Of a stretch of 64,000 nucleotides of DNA, positions 47,444-59,200 are shown in pieces (the stretch's first letter is position 1; each line of letters opens with the position of its first letter). The DNA comes from Ceratorhiza oryzae-sativae. Its lineage: Eukaryota > Basidiomycota > Agaricomycetes > Cantharellales > Ceratobasidiaceae. The notes under the pieces were generated by a model. It saw nothing but the letters and a program-made list of their open reading frames with translations, ran no database searches and was not told the origin of the DNA. Position numbers and translations under genes: made by a program. The stretch spans positions 1,364,001-1,428,000 of the forward strand of contig JARWMV010000233.1 in NCBI GenBank assembly GCA_030998015.1, written 5' to 3'.

Positions 47444-50400
47444 TCAAAAATGGAAAAAATCAAGAATACGACGGAGGGTTGATGGACGCGGTAGCTCCTG
47501 TTGGTTGAGTTCTGCTTTGAGTGCTTGGTATTGTTGGCGACGACTTCGTCCAAGGCTTTTGTAGGTAATTGCCAGATTGCGTTTTGCCCTCAGTGTGTCA
47601 GGATGCTGATCACCTAGCACTCTCTCCCTGCCCTCTAGTACCTGCACCTGTAGTGTCTCTGCCCGATTGTGTTGACCTTCGTGGTAGTATGTGACAGCAA
47701 GGTTGGCCATAGCAGAGAGCGTGTCAGGATGCTGATCACCTAGCACTCTCTTCATGGCCTCTAGTACCTGCACCCGTAGTGTCTCTGCTTGCTTGTGTTG
47801 ACCTTGGCACGAGTATGTGTTGGCAAGGTTGTTCATGGCAGAGAGTGTGTGAGGATGCTGATCACCTAGCACTCTCTTCGTGGCCTCTAATACCTGCACC
47901 CGTAGTGTCTCTGCCTGCTTGTATTGAGCTTGGTTGGAGTGTGTGTTGGCAAGGTTAGCCATGGCATAAAGTGTGCGAGGATGCTGATGACCTAGCACTC
48001 TCTTCCTGCCCTCTATTACCTGCACCTGTAGTGTCTCTGCCTGCATTTGTTGACCTTGGTACAAGTATGTGAGAGCAAGGTTGGCCATGGCAGAGAGTGT
48101 GTGAGGATGCTGATGACCTAGCACCCTCTTCCTGGCCTCTAGTACCTGCACCTGTAGTGTCTCTGCCTTCCCATATTGACCTTGGTACGAGTATGTGGTG
48201 GCGAGGTCTGATTGAATATCAACCACAGATTCGGCATTTGGCTCCAGCTGTGTACTGTGCAACTCGTAGGCTTGTAGTTGGAGTCTCTCGGCTCCGCTGT
48301 ACTGTCCATTTTCTTGCATCACATGGGCAAACGCCACGAGCACATGCTGGTTTACGCCCCGCTGACAACAAATCACCTTGGACACATGCAGCTCAACAGA
48401 CCGACGATAGCTGTAGTCCGAGATGTCTCCCTCCCTATTGATCGAAATGCCAATCAAAAAGGATGACTGTGCAAGCGCTCGTTCAGGCGAGTATGGTATG
48501 ACTGTGTGTGTCCAGTTTTGCACCAGAACGTGCAGCACATACACCTGGTTCGTCGAGTCATAAGATATGAGTGAATACGCCATGATCTCTGCCATAACTT
48601 TCAAGAATGCACCAGAGTTCCACTTTTCGCCATCAAGGAAGCTACTGAGATACTTCTTCAGGTCATTGAGCGCGTGTCCTTCAGTCTTGGTCAGAGGTAA
48701 CACCGTAGTGAACTTCTCGGCTCGTGTCGCCGCTCGCTGAAACATCTCCTGACTGATCCTGTCACGCTGTAGATACGTCAACAGCCATAGCGTCTTCTGT
48801 GCCCTCTCGCTCAGCATATCGTAGCTCATCCTCCACGTTCTGTAGACGGTCTTTTCATATCCGCTCAGCTCGACCGGTTCTTCACAGAAAGACTCCAACG
48901 TTTCCTCTGGCCGAGCGGCGTATATATCTCGGTACTGTGCGAACCCACAAGACGTGCGCCATATGTATGCACCTGCCTGGACTACTCCAAGAGCTAAACA
49001 GCCGAGATCCTATGAACAACACGCATTGCATGAGCAGAACGTCAAATTCAAATATGCGGTGCCTACATGCACAAGCGCCGTGACTGCATCACCTTCTTCG
49101 CAAGACAGTTCTGCCGCACCTTTTCTAGCCACCTTTAGAAGAAGCCGAGTCGCTTCATCAGGCTCCATGTCCGATACGTTGTATTCGGAATTTGGACCCT
49201 CAGCCAACTGCACCAGCTCGCGTGAGCGTGTTGTAATCAGAATTCTCCCTTGCGCGCTCTTAGGAAAGTATTGTTGTAGCTTGACCGAAGTGTCGTCAGC
49301 ATTGTCAAAAACCATCAACCATCTCTTGTCGTATGAGCCCAACCAGCGTATTGCCTCTTCGTACGCCTCCCCGAGCTTCTTCGCGGCTGCAAATCCTTTC
49401 AGCGCACCTCTCACAGTATCCGTCGAAGTGGCGTCGACGTAAATGACATCCGACCAATACTCTCGTGTCTCTTCGACTGTCTGCAGGGCAAGCTGGGTCT
49501 TTCCGGCGCCACCGAGGCCATGAAACACGAATACCCTTTGGCCCCTCGAATTGTCTTTCAGGCAAGCGATCGCTCGCTCTATTGGAGCTCTTCGTTCCGT
49601 GTAAAAGGATGTTGGGGCAGGGCATTCTTTGATACCGAAAACCTGTGGCATAGCGTCGACCTGGATTTCACCGTCTGGGGGGTCAGCCGTCAGTCCCGCA
49701 TTTCATCCCCTTCAATTCGCAATCGCACGTACCAATGTACTTAGTCGAGATCGCACCATTCTTGTTCTTGATCGCTTTACCCGCTTGCTTCATGAGTTCT
49801 TCCATACCGGACTTCTGCAGATATGCGTCTGTATGCGCCTTGACTTCGCCTAGTCGATCCCAGTCACCCAGCCGCATGCTCTGCAAGCCCTGGTCCACGT
49901 TCAGTCGGAAGTAAACATTTGTCGTTCCCTGAAACCGGCTTTCCGCCGTCTGTGCTGCTCGCTCGTTGTCGGTTGCAATGCCTTGCATCGCAAGAACGAC
50001 GTTTGTGGGAAACACCCGATTGAATGGACTCGGATCCGGAATTCGAATGGTGCGAGCATGTCCACCTCCAATGCTCACGACGCACGCGATCCTTTGTTCC
50101 GGGTAAATCCGTTTGACCTCTTTCAACACGTGCTCGATCGGGTTGCCGCACCCCATGGCTGCGTCGACATACGGCTGGCTGATTCCATGCTCTTCGATTT
50201 CCATGCTGTCGAACATCTCAGGATGGGCAGTGGCTGCACGTAGTGCTTGCCATATGGTGCAATTGGCAGAGGGATTACTATTCGTGGGATAGGAGCGAAA
50301 GATGGTAGGTATGCCGGCGTTCATGTTATGTTTCGACATGGCAAACGTCATACTTGATAACACGGTGTGTAAAGTAAGATATAGGGCAACGCATAATCAA

Positions 50401-50936
50401 GCAACGCACTCACGTCTTGCACTTCCTGGACGTTGTATTATTATCCATCAGCGCATCTTCATCTCCGGTGTGTGTTCGCACGATATCCTTCAGCGCCTTT
50501 TCCATCTTTGACGCCTTGAATACAGGCATTCCGACCATACTGGCGTCCGAGAAAACTTGCTTTGACAAAGCTGCAAAAGTCCTGATAGCCTGCTCGGTCG
50601 TCAATCTGAGTCGTCCGACCAGCGTGGTCGTAATGCTACAGGAGGCAAAACGATGAGCGTCGATCAAATTCGCAAGTTACAGCCCACTCACGCTCCAGCG
50701 CCGGCGCCCGCGACGACATCAAAGTACTCCCGCACTAGAGGGATCTCGGCAAGCCCTTCTTCTTGTTGGACTCTCTGCATGAGTCGGTGGAGCATGACAG
50801 CAATGGACAGTCCAGTTGCACCGCTACTGTCTTTATGGAAATATATAAAGATTAGCACCGAGCCTTTTGACAAGCTCCAGTCTGGCTCACCCGCAACAAG
50901 TATTGACACCCCTCGACCATTCCTTTCGTACGACAT
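47444..50936 (-). CDS. Patatin-like / NB-ARC / TPR NLR-type protein, copy B
   Basis: Same exon plan as copy A. ATG at 50936 (MSYERNGRGVSILVA) is followed by SSGATG and YFDVVAGAGAG (degenerate catalytic motifs), SKHNMNAGIPTIFRSYP and YVDAAMGCGNP. An intron of about 58 bp then leads to DGEIQVDAMPQVFGIKECP. NB-ARC has GLGGAGKTQLALQ, WLMVFDNADD and GRILITTRSRELVQ. After the 57-bp intron come LALGVVQAGAYIWR and MESFCEEPVELSGYEKTVYR. Five full 42-residue TPRs plus a partial follow (two fewer than A), ending LDFFHF. Exons are open and splice sites are preserved, so both copies look functional. Confidence 0.85.
47585..48215 (-). repeat. 126-bp TPR-coding tandem repeat, five units
   Basis: Units such as SAMANLALTYLYQGQQMQAE and YAMANLANTHSNQAQYKQAE are each 42 residues. 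Their order and variants differ from copy A, implying repeat shuffling since the duplication. Confidence 0.9.
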
Positions 50937-53311
50937 AAGTAGTTTTCGAAGCCTTTGTAATCGACTAGAGCAAGATGGTGGTTGCGAGAGATGATCTTTT
51001 GGCAGCCACGAGGGTTAAGCATTGCCTTAGCGATCCAAAGATGAACAAACTGAGCGGCGCCCCTCGCATACATGATATTATAGGGGGATCAACCGAAATT
51101 CCCAAGGGCAATGATTTCCCACGTCGCACTATATTGCATCAATGGGCGTCGTGCGAGCAGCATTCCGGTGGAGAACACGCGAGATAGGCTCGGCTGACTA
51201 AGCACCCCGCCTAGCCGCACCCCTGGACTGATCATCAAAAGGAAACTCAGGCAACGAAGGAGAGCATACTTCTCGGCTTAATCCCACTCAGCCACGCACT
51301 ACTCAATTGAACCTCCGATCCGCGCAGACTCTCTTAGCAGGAATTCCGCACACACCCAGGCCCCTCGGTTTCACGTATATGTCCCTATTGTAAAATAAAA
51401 TTATACGAATAGATATATATATCGAATATACCAGAATTAACTAGCAATCGCATGACTCGTGTAGCACGAATCTCGTACTTACTGTAACGTTCTACGATGT
51501 ACTAGAACGTCTCTTTTTCGTGTATATAAGGAGCTCTGTTTCGCTCCGTAGGTAGTCACACACACACTTGAATATAAGATACTTTTACTCGGCTTAATCA
51601 CACTGCGCTCCGCCCATATAGCGTGATATATATATATATTCGTAGTAGCGATATCAACACCTTCGGCACACACTCTCTCGATTTATCCGCTGTTGCGACG
51701 TTTACGAACAAGGGGTACTTCCTACAAAAAATATAGGCCGACCGTGCTGTTGAAACCAAGTGTATATTATAAAACATATAGAATGGATTTACAAAAGAAT
51801 GTGAGCGGTTGAGTGAATCGATGGGGATGAGGGGCTTGCAGAGCCGTTGTCTATGCCCCACGGTTATGAGTTAGTAATACCGAATGGTGCTGCGCATGCA
51901 CTGCGCATACACTTGACTCGATTCATGACTCGTTCTCCTCGTCCGTTCTACAGAACACATGAACGTCATACACGTCCTCCAACTATCCATATATTATGGC
52001 GCAGTTTGCCTCGCCATCCATCAGGCATTTGGATGTAATAACCAACAAACTTGTACCGGGTTTCCTGTTCGAGGATATAATCTCATAATTGATTGCTAAG
52101 GACGTGAATCAAGTATTTAGACTAAATATTACACGGCTCTACATAAAATTTCCGCCGAGTCCCTTGTCAGGAGAGCGGGAGTTTCCAGTTTGGCGATCGC
52201 GAGTCCGAGTTCGAACCAGGATTATTAACGTTAGCTCGTAATGATTCGTGATGCCGTACTACTTAGTTGAGTACTCGTATGTATTGTGTTCGCGTTCCTT
52301 GAACTAAGTCTGATACAGATATCCAACTACCAAGAGCCCCCGCTCACCATTGATCCGTTGGTAGCCACCTATTTATGGAATTCACCCGAGGCCAGCTTCC
52401 CTGTCTGATGGTTTTTAGCTCTGTTGGTTGTGTCCATTAGCCCGAAATCTTTTAGTCCGGTTCTTTGAATTTGGACATGTACAATACCATCCTCGCCTGA
52501 CCTTTGGACTGTTCTGCCCTCAAGTCATAACAATAGAGTCACTGGTCGCTCACGACACCCCAGGGGACAAGAACCCATACCGAGGCCGCGGAGCCGCGTT
52601 TCCCTAGGCTCCGCGCTACACTGAATCAAAGTCGAACGCAGGAACTAGGCGAGCAAGAGTCATTCGGCATATACTGGGTGGGGGGTCGAACCATCCAAAA
52701 GGACGACCGTTCACCCGAAGCACATTAGCGCGAGTCATGACCGCGGCTCGATTCGGGTAGGAGGACGCTCTAGTCCCCCGACGCGACAGCGCTCGACATT
52801 TTTTTCACCAATCTTCAATGCGGACAAATGGTCTGGTTTGATCATCACCCTCGAATCTCATAGTTCGGGCCCCCAGTCTCGCCGATCCATGACCGCCGGA
52901 GACACTAGCGTTTTTTTATCCCGTATTTTTCCCTGACTATAGCGTTTTCTCATATCGCCACTATTCCCAACGTGTCAAACAACACAGACGTCATCCGATT
53001 CAAACACAAGCCCAGAAGCCACGACAGGTCCAGAGGTGTATTTGGTAACGTAGAGACATCGTTGCCTACCAATCCCGTCCCTTCCTCGCCGAACGATCTG
53101 TCAGGACTAAACCTGGTATCGAATCGCTCAGGGATGATCGAAGCGAGTGGTTTGACGGGACCGATGATCCAATTAATATCTGACGCCCCATCTCGTTTTC
53201 GATCAGCCCGTTGCAAAGTTTATAAAGCGGAGGGAAGGCATTGTGGGTTCTCCAGTAGTATCTGCCTCGCTCTCGTGTATATCCCCAAGTAACTGCTATC
53301 AATTCGTCACA
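50937..53311. other. Long noncoding spacer, copy B
   Basis: Counterpart of 25707-28174. No gene recognised. It contains a solo LTR and lacks the stretch of about 300 bp specific to A. Confidence 0.5.
51389..51659 (+). mobile_element. Solo LTR, copy B only
   Basis: A block of about 271 bp absent from copy A (compare 26190-26230). It begins TGTAAAATAAAATTATACG and ends ATATCAACA, i.e. TG..CA ends. A promoter-like GTATATAAGGAGCTC lies at about 51523. Flanks (ccctat / ccttcg) do not give a clean target duplication. Solo LTR by structure; family unknown. Confidence 0.6.
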
Positions 53312-53898
53312 ATGTTCGCTCGTTTGTTCCCCGTCGTCGCTGCCGTGTTTGTCCTTTCTGCCTCGGTTGTCCACGCTCAGTACCCAGCTTGCGCTCAACG
53401 TAAGAGATACACCGGGCTCCTTTTAGGCTGTGCCATTTGGTACTGAAGACCTTTGATTTTCCTAGCTTGCCTGGGTCAGGCTGATCCGGGCAGTTGCAGC
53501 TTGGACGACAACGTTTGTCTGTGCAGTAACGCCGCTTATACCAACCCTACCAACGACTGTTTCAGCACTTCGTGAGTTGATCAAAGCAAAAGTTTAATAA
53601 ACCAGAACTTGTGCTTATTACTTGAACTTGTGACAGGTGCAGCCATGAGGACTGGACTACTGCGTACAACTATGCCGTGCAGATTTGCAACAATGCTGTA
53701 AGTATCGGAGATACGTTCGCCGAACGTAGATATGAGCTAACCTCGGATGATTCAGGGTGTGACAACCAACAACATCGTCAATCCTCCGGCCAAGCGAAGC
53801 TTTTCTCCAGTCTACTACGGGTATGTATTTAGGGTGTTTTAGCCCGTGTGCGGGTATTGATAGCCACATTCTTGCCCAGCCGCCGCTCCGCGGCCTAG
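53312..53898 (+). CDS. CFEM-domain small secreted protein, copy B
   Basis: Partner of 28175. It has the same five exons and eight cysteines (PACAQ | PCLGQADPGSCSLDDNVCLC .. NDCFSTS | CSHEDWTTAYNYAVQICNNA). Differences from A are few: one extra Ala in the signal peptide, T to A before the first Cys, N to S after CLC, and A to E in CSHxDW. The frame and splice sites are intact. Confidence 0.85.
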
Positions 53899-54837
53899 GT
53901 GACAGGTACGAAGCCTTCGCCAGTCGAAACCTCGATGTTGGTCGTGGCTTTGTCAGATTTTCTTCTCCTTAATTTCGTCTTTTGAGGCCCATTGAGCCTG
54001 GCTGCGTTGTTGCAACACTTTCGTTCTGTATTCCCGTCTGCCAGTAAGCAAAAGTGTTTTGGCACCGTTCCAACAGTCGCAAAACGGGGGGGGGGTATTC
54101 CCATTCACCGGGGAGTGTAAAATTGATCTGGGACCGAAATATATGACGCGCATATATCGGTGTCCGCCAGGGAGGAGGAGTGATCTTGAGGGATGCTCCG
54201 ATCAGCGAAATGACCATGGATGACTAAGCAAGAGGGCTGCCTTGTCATCGCGGCTCATACGTGTTCATGGGACCTAGGAGAAGGAAATCACGACTGGTGT
54301 GGTTCTAGCAGCAGATGAATAAATCGAGACATGGAATGAGTAATCGGGAACAGGGCGAGTTCGGTCTCGCGTTCGTGCTGAAAAGCCCGAGCTGGTCAAT
54401 AGATGGTCACATTTTGCATAGCCAAGCTTTATACACGGTTGACATAAGGGTTACGATGCCTCACCATGCTCATATAAACCACGTTGGGCGCGCGTTCAGC
54501 GGTCAGATGACTTGGATTACTTCGTTTCGCTCCATCCTGCTCATCCTGCCCTCCACAGCGCCGGATCAATCTAGCCCGGTCTAACCTCTCTGCCAATCAA
54601 CTCTCACTCCTGCTTCTAACGAGCCTTTGAATTGTCGTTTCGCTAGGCCTATAACTTCGTTGAGGCTATGCAACATAACCCAGAGTTTGGGCAATTTGCC
54701 ACAGAGCTAGGAATGGTGCCTGTATCTCTAAGCGAACCTCCTCTATGGCTTCCCTCCTAGCAATTATTTCGTCAATTGGAGCCTCGTGGTTTCTTCACCA
54801 TGCCAAACTAGTGCAAGTCCAACATGAACGAAATATC

Positions 54838-55171
54838 TCACTCTTGGGAGCAATACCACAGGTTCCCCTCGACCTCCTCAAATTTGACTCCCAACAAATC
54901 TTGATAAATCTCGAGAATAGCGGGAATAACGACATCGAAATAGAAGTACTCTTCTACGAGAGCATTGCCGAGAGACGGTGACTCTTCGATGAATAAACGA
55001 TCGTAGTACTTGGACCCAACTCTCAGCAAGTGAGCGCCTAACCTCGCACGGAAAACATACCCGTAGTCCCAAAAGTAAAATTGGCCGTCATGCGGGATGA
55101 CTGCCTTTTCATGCTCCGTTTCCTTGAGCTTCAAGAGGGTGTCCCTATCCCGGATATCGACAGGTCGCAGC
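54838..55171 (-). pseudogene. Peptidase M3 fragment, copy B
   Basis: Same remnant as 29684, with KLKETEH, GQFYFWDYG, KYYDRLFIEESPSLGNALVE and ILEIYQDLLGVKFEE. No HExxH follows. Inherited as a fragment before the duplication. Confidence 0.68.
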
Positions 55172-56260
55172 TTTTATTCCAGATCACCAAGGAACTATCC
55201 CAACAGCGAGGTTCCGGATACGATCCAAGCGGCTAACATCAGTAATATATTCTAAGATGTGATTTGACCGTCCTGGCATATCAGAATCGAGCCCCAAGAA
55301 CGAGCATGTTCGGTATTTTTGATAGGCTGTAAAGCGCATATACTCCTCATTTTCGGTTCCTATCTCGTCGTGCACCAACCTAGGGGTGCCTTGTTGGTGA
55401 AATTCCGGACCAGAATAGGAGTTCTGGTCAGAGCGAGCTGGCACTGTCGTGAGATTGTAGACAAGGTATTTTTGAAATGTATCTCACCATCGGGCATACA
55501 AAGTGCGATCGTCAGCCGGTTATTTAGGCGTTTTCAAGGTAAATGCAGCGCTTTCATTCTCGTTTAGGTTACCCGAATTGTTTGCCTGTCTCCAACCTGG
55601 TTTGGCCAAGTCCCTTGGTATCGGGGTGGGGATTGCTGCCCCACCGACTCTGGCGGGCTAGGCTCGACTCGAAAGTGGCATGCCCAGATATTTTAGATGA
55701 CAAAAAGGCCATTGCAACGGTCTTGTATATTGCTGTACACATCTTTGAATACGCTCTACAACTTCAGAGTGCCGAGCCTGAGACGCGCCGCTGCTGAACG
55801 GTGCAACAGCGATGAAGTGCAAGGTTGTATGCAGCGTGAGAGGAGGATTAATTAAATGATGCCGCCCCTTGGACTGGTATTTGCGAGTTGACCTTTTATT
55901 GATGACACAGGTTGCAAGAAACCTGTGCAAGTTCGAGGACGGGCAAGGGCGGTTATGCGCCATTAGGGTCGCTCAAGTTGGGTCATCGATGCTTCACAAA
56001 ATGCAAAGCGAAGAACGCAGAAACGAAATTCGCATTAACATGATATCGGGGGTTGGCCAGTGTTTCAAGGCTTCCCCCGTGTGCAAGGCGTTTATGAGAA
56101 TGCGGCTTACGTAGCTTCGGCGCTTGTCTTCCACTTGAAGGTCTCCCAGTTACATCCACCACGATCCGCGCAAGTCGATGGCAGCACATATCAAGCACAC
56201 CCGACGTCAGGTGGGCTATGGTCCGTTAGGTTTAGTGACATTTATCTGATTATTTTGTAG
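55172..56260. other. Spacer upstream of EAF1
   Basis: Counterpart of 30018-31107. It includes the conserved minus-strand frame at 55184-55444 (SNHILEYITDVSRLDRIRN), unassigned. Confidence 0.4.
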
Positions 56261-59200
56261 ATGACGGCGGCAGCTGATGCTCGCAGCGTTTTGCTTGGGC
56301 GCAAGTCGGAGGAGAGACAGGCCGCTGCGAATGCGAGGGAGATGCTCGTGCGAGAGTTGCTGCGAGCGACCGAATGGCGGAGTATGGCTGGTGTCGGTGC
56401 GTTTCCCCACCCGAGTCTGGTGCAGAACGTGCCCACCAAGGAGCTCGTCCACCACCATCTGATGCCCCTGCCCGAGTACGACTATTGTCACAGTTCCATT
56501 CGCTCGCTGACTGATTCCCTAGCGGCACCTTTCCCCCCCTCGCCGACATTGTCCTCCGCGCGCTCGAACTGACACCCGAACCGGAGCCAGAGCTGCAGCC
56601 AGAGCTTGCGCCGGTGGCAGAGCTCGAGCCCACACCCGCGCCTTCGCCAGCTCCTGCCATCGTACCTGTCAATGCAGTGCCAGATCGCAGCCCGACGTCT
56701 CCTGAAGTCAAGACGGAAGAGGACGAAGGAATGATGGAGTCGGACGCTGACGCTGATGCAGATGGCGATGTTGACGCCGACGCGGATGCAGACGCTGATG
56801 CAGACGCCGACGCTGACGCCGAGGCGGACGAGAAAAGCGAACCGGGGGCGAGTGTGGTAGGTCGTAGTTGTTTATATGGTTCAGACGGCTCAGCTTGGTC
56901 AATGCAGCCCATCTCGATGGAGCTATTACAGAGCCAGCCGGTTGTCTTGGCGCCTCCACCTGCACCAATTGATACGCCAGGCTCCTCTGCGCCGACGCCA
57001 GATAAAGATGTGGAGATGCACCCGAGCACACCTCTTCCTCCTGCCGAAACTGAGACAGTCAAGACGCCCGCACCCGCCGACCCACTTCCATTTGCTCCTC
57101 CCGCTTCAGCAGTGTCTCCATCTCCACAAAATGCCAGCACTCCCCCAGCATCATCATCTGTCTTACCACCTGCACCGTCCCCCCGTCGACCCCCGTCTCG
57201 ATCGTTTAGGTTCGATCCATCAAAACCGACGAGCGCTCCTCGACCGCTTTCTCCACCCGAACAAGACACCCGAGTACCGTCTGTGGATCAGGTCCGAACA
57301 CTACTGTTCCCTCCAACCTCGGGAAATGGTGCTGCCGATCCTGCTGTCGTACCACCACCCCCGGAAACACCCCAACCACTACCTCCCCCCATCTCGGTTC
57401 CGCAAACACCACGAACACCCCACACACCATTCACCCCCGGCTCTCATTCACGTCTTCCCGCTACACCTACGACTCCAAAACCACTCACGACGCCGTACGC
57501 TGCTTCGTTGCCTCCTCTCCCGCCTCTGCCGACAGACTTGTCCCGTAAGATCGCTGGGGTCAAGACCCGTCGGCGAGCGGCTGGTGGAGGCGTCAACTGG
57601 GGAGGGTCTGGGGTGTGGGGAGTGGGAGGGGCAGCTGCGGGGATGGGCGTGATGGGCCCTGGTGGGGGAGGCGCGCAAGGATGGTGGGCTAGTATATCCA
57701 GTGCGTATGGTTCACTTGGATATCGAGCCTGGTCACTTACACATGGTCCCGGTTATAGGCGGGCAAGGTCAAGCACAAAACCAAGGCGGGATTGGTTTAG
57801 AGTTACTGCGATGGCAGGCCATCTTGCAGATCAACCCTGCACACGCATTTGCAAGGCGACCGACAAAGTGCGTCACCACACACGAATGGAGGGCGAGTCT
57901 ATTATTTCATCATTCACCCCACTCTCCAGGCTGATTTTATGTGATCTACAGGTTCTGAGGCACGAACTCGAGTATACGCGCGCGATGCAACGAATCGAGC
58001 AGCTCAAGCTGGATGGCGCATGGTCGTTTAGACAGCCGAGGAAGCAGCGGACGATTCCGACGTCCAAGACGCATTGGGACTATGTCATGGATGAGATGGT
58101 GCGTCTATCCGTTCTTTTGCTCCCGTCGTGACCCCATTCGTAACGGATTGTGTGTGTGTTTTCGATTCCGATCTCAGAAATGGCTCCAAGTCGATTTCAG
58201 GGAAGAACGACGATGGAAAACCCTTCTTGCGTTTGAGATTGCGCATGCTGTGCGCGAGTATCATGAGGCTGGGCCAGAGGAACGCAAGGCGATGTGCGTC
58301 AAGTATGCCATGCCCCGCGACGGAGACGAGGACGATGCGATGGAGACAGAGGTCGAGATGGAGGTTGAAGCCAAGGAAGAGGAAACAGAGAAAGAGAACA
58401 TCGGGCCAGACGGAAAGCTTATGGAGATGCGGGATGAAGACGACGGGGCGGGAGACGAACAGGAACAGGGAGGTCTGGACGAGCCTGCGGAGCAGGAGGC
58501 GCACACCGCTGGTCCTGAACCTCGTGATGACGTGATGGGAGCAGACGAGGAAGGGATCGGAACCGAAGCTATACCTGCCCAGGAGCCAGAGGAAGCTGAA
58601 AAGGAAAAGGAAAAGGCGACTGACGATGCTGCGGTTGGAGCATTGATGAAAGAATGGGCGGCTCCGTCTGAACCGGCACCAGCAGCGCCAGAGGATGTCA
58701 CGATGGCTGAGGATGACGGGGAGAAAAAGGACGCAGACGCAGACGGCGAGGTCGAGCTGGACGAGCCGTCTGCAAATCCCACCGAACCCGCAAAAGAGGC
58801 GGTGGAAGACGCCAAGCCGGACGATGGCTTGCCAGATCCAACCGAGGGCGCACTCCGATCAGATGCCGATGGAAAGGTGTCCCTAGCATCGACCGCCCAA
58901 GCCGAGCTGATCGAACTCGCCTCGGGTTCGGCACTCGCTACGACCTTCTCGCTTCCCACCCCGCCGTCTCCCACTACTGCTCCTTCTACTGTAGACTCTT
59001 TGACCGAGCTCTTCCCCGACCTCTCATTGTATACCGGCCTGCCGTCCGAAGTCGACGGTTCGGATAAGCGACCTGACGAGACCTTGAGTACGAGCTTGAC
59101 AGGCAAGCTTGTGCACGTTTCGAGGCTATTTGATGTCAAGCCGGTGTTGGTTGGCGCTCTTGAGCCTTCGAGACATTTGTTCAAGAGCAAGTGGATCGGG

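Larger units (their letters stand above)
46227..58133 (+). repeat. Segmental duplication, copy B (about 11.9 kb)
   Basis: Direct, collinear partner of 20764-32966. Its left edge is a sudden start inside PAN3 (agcaagaagacctaatcgctc). Its right edge lies within an intron of a complete EAF1 gene, so B's right side is the native context, while A's left side carries more PAN3 and so is native there. B has a solo LTR at 51389 and two fewer TPR units. Confidence 0.93.

Noticed and set aside
56250..57269. Long minus-strand frame (339 codons, Ser/Ala/Gly rich) opposite EAF1
   Set aside because: It is the antisense shadow of the Asp-Ala and Pro-rich coding tracts of EAF1, where biased codons avoid stops on the opposite strand. 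It has no domain and no start context.
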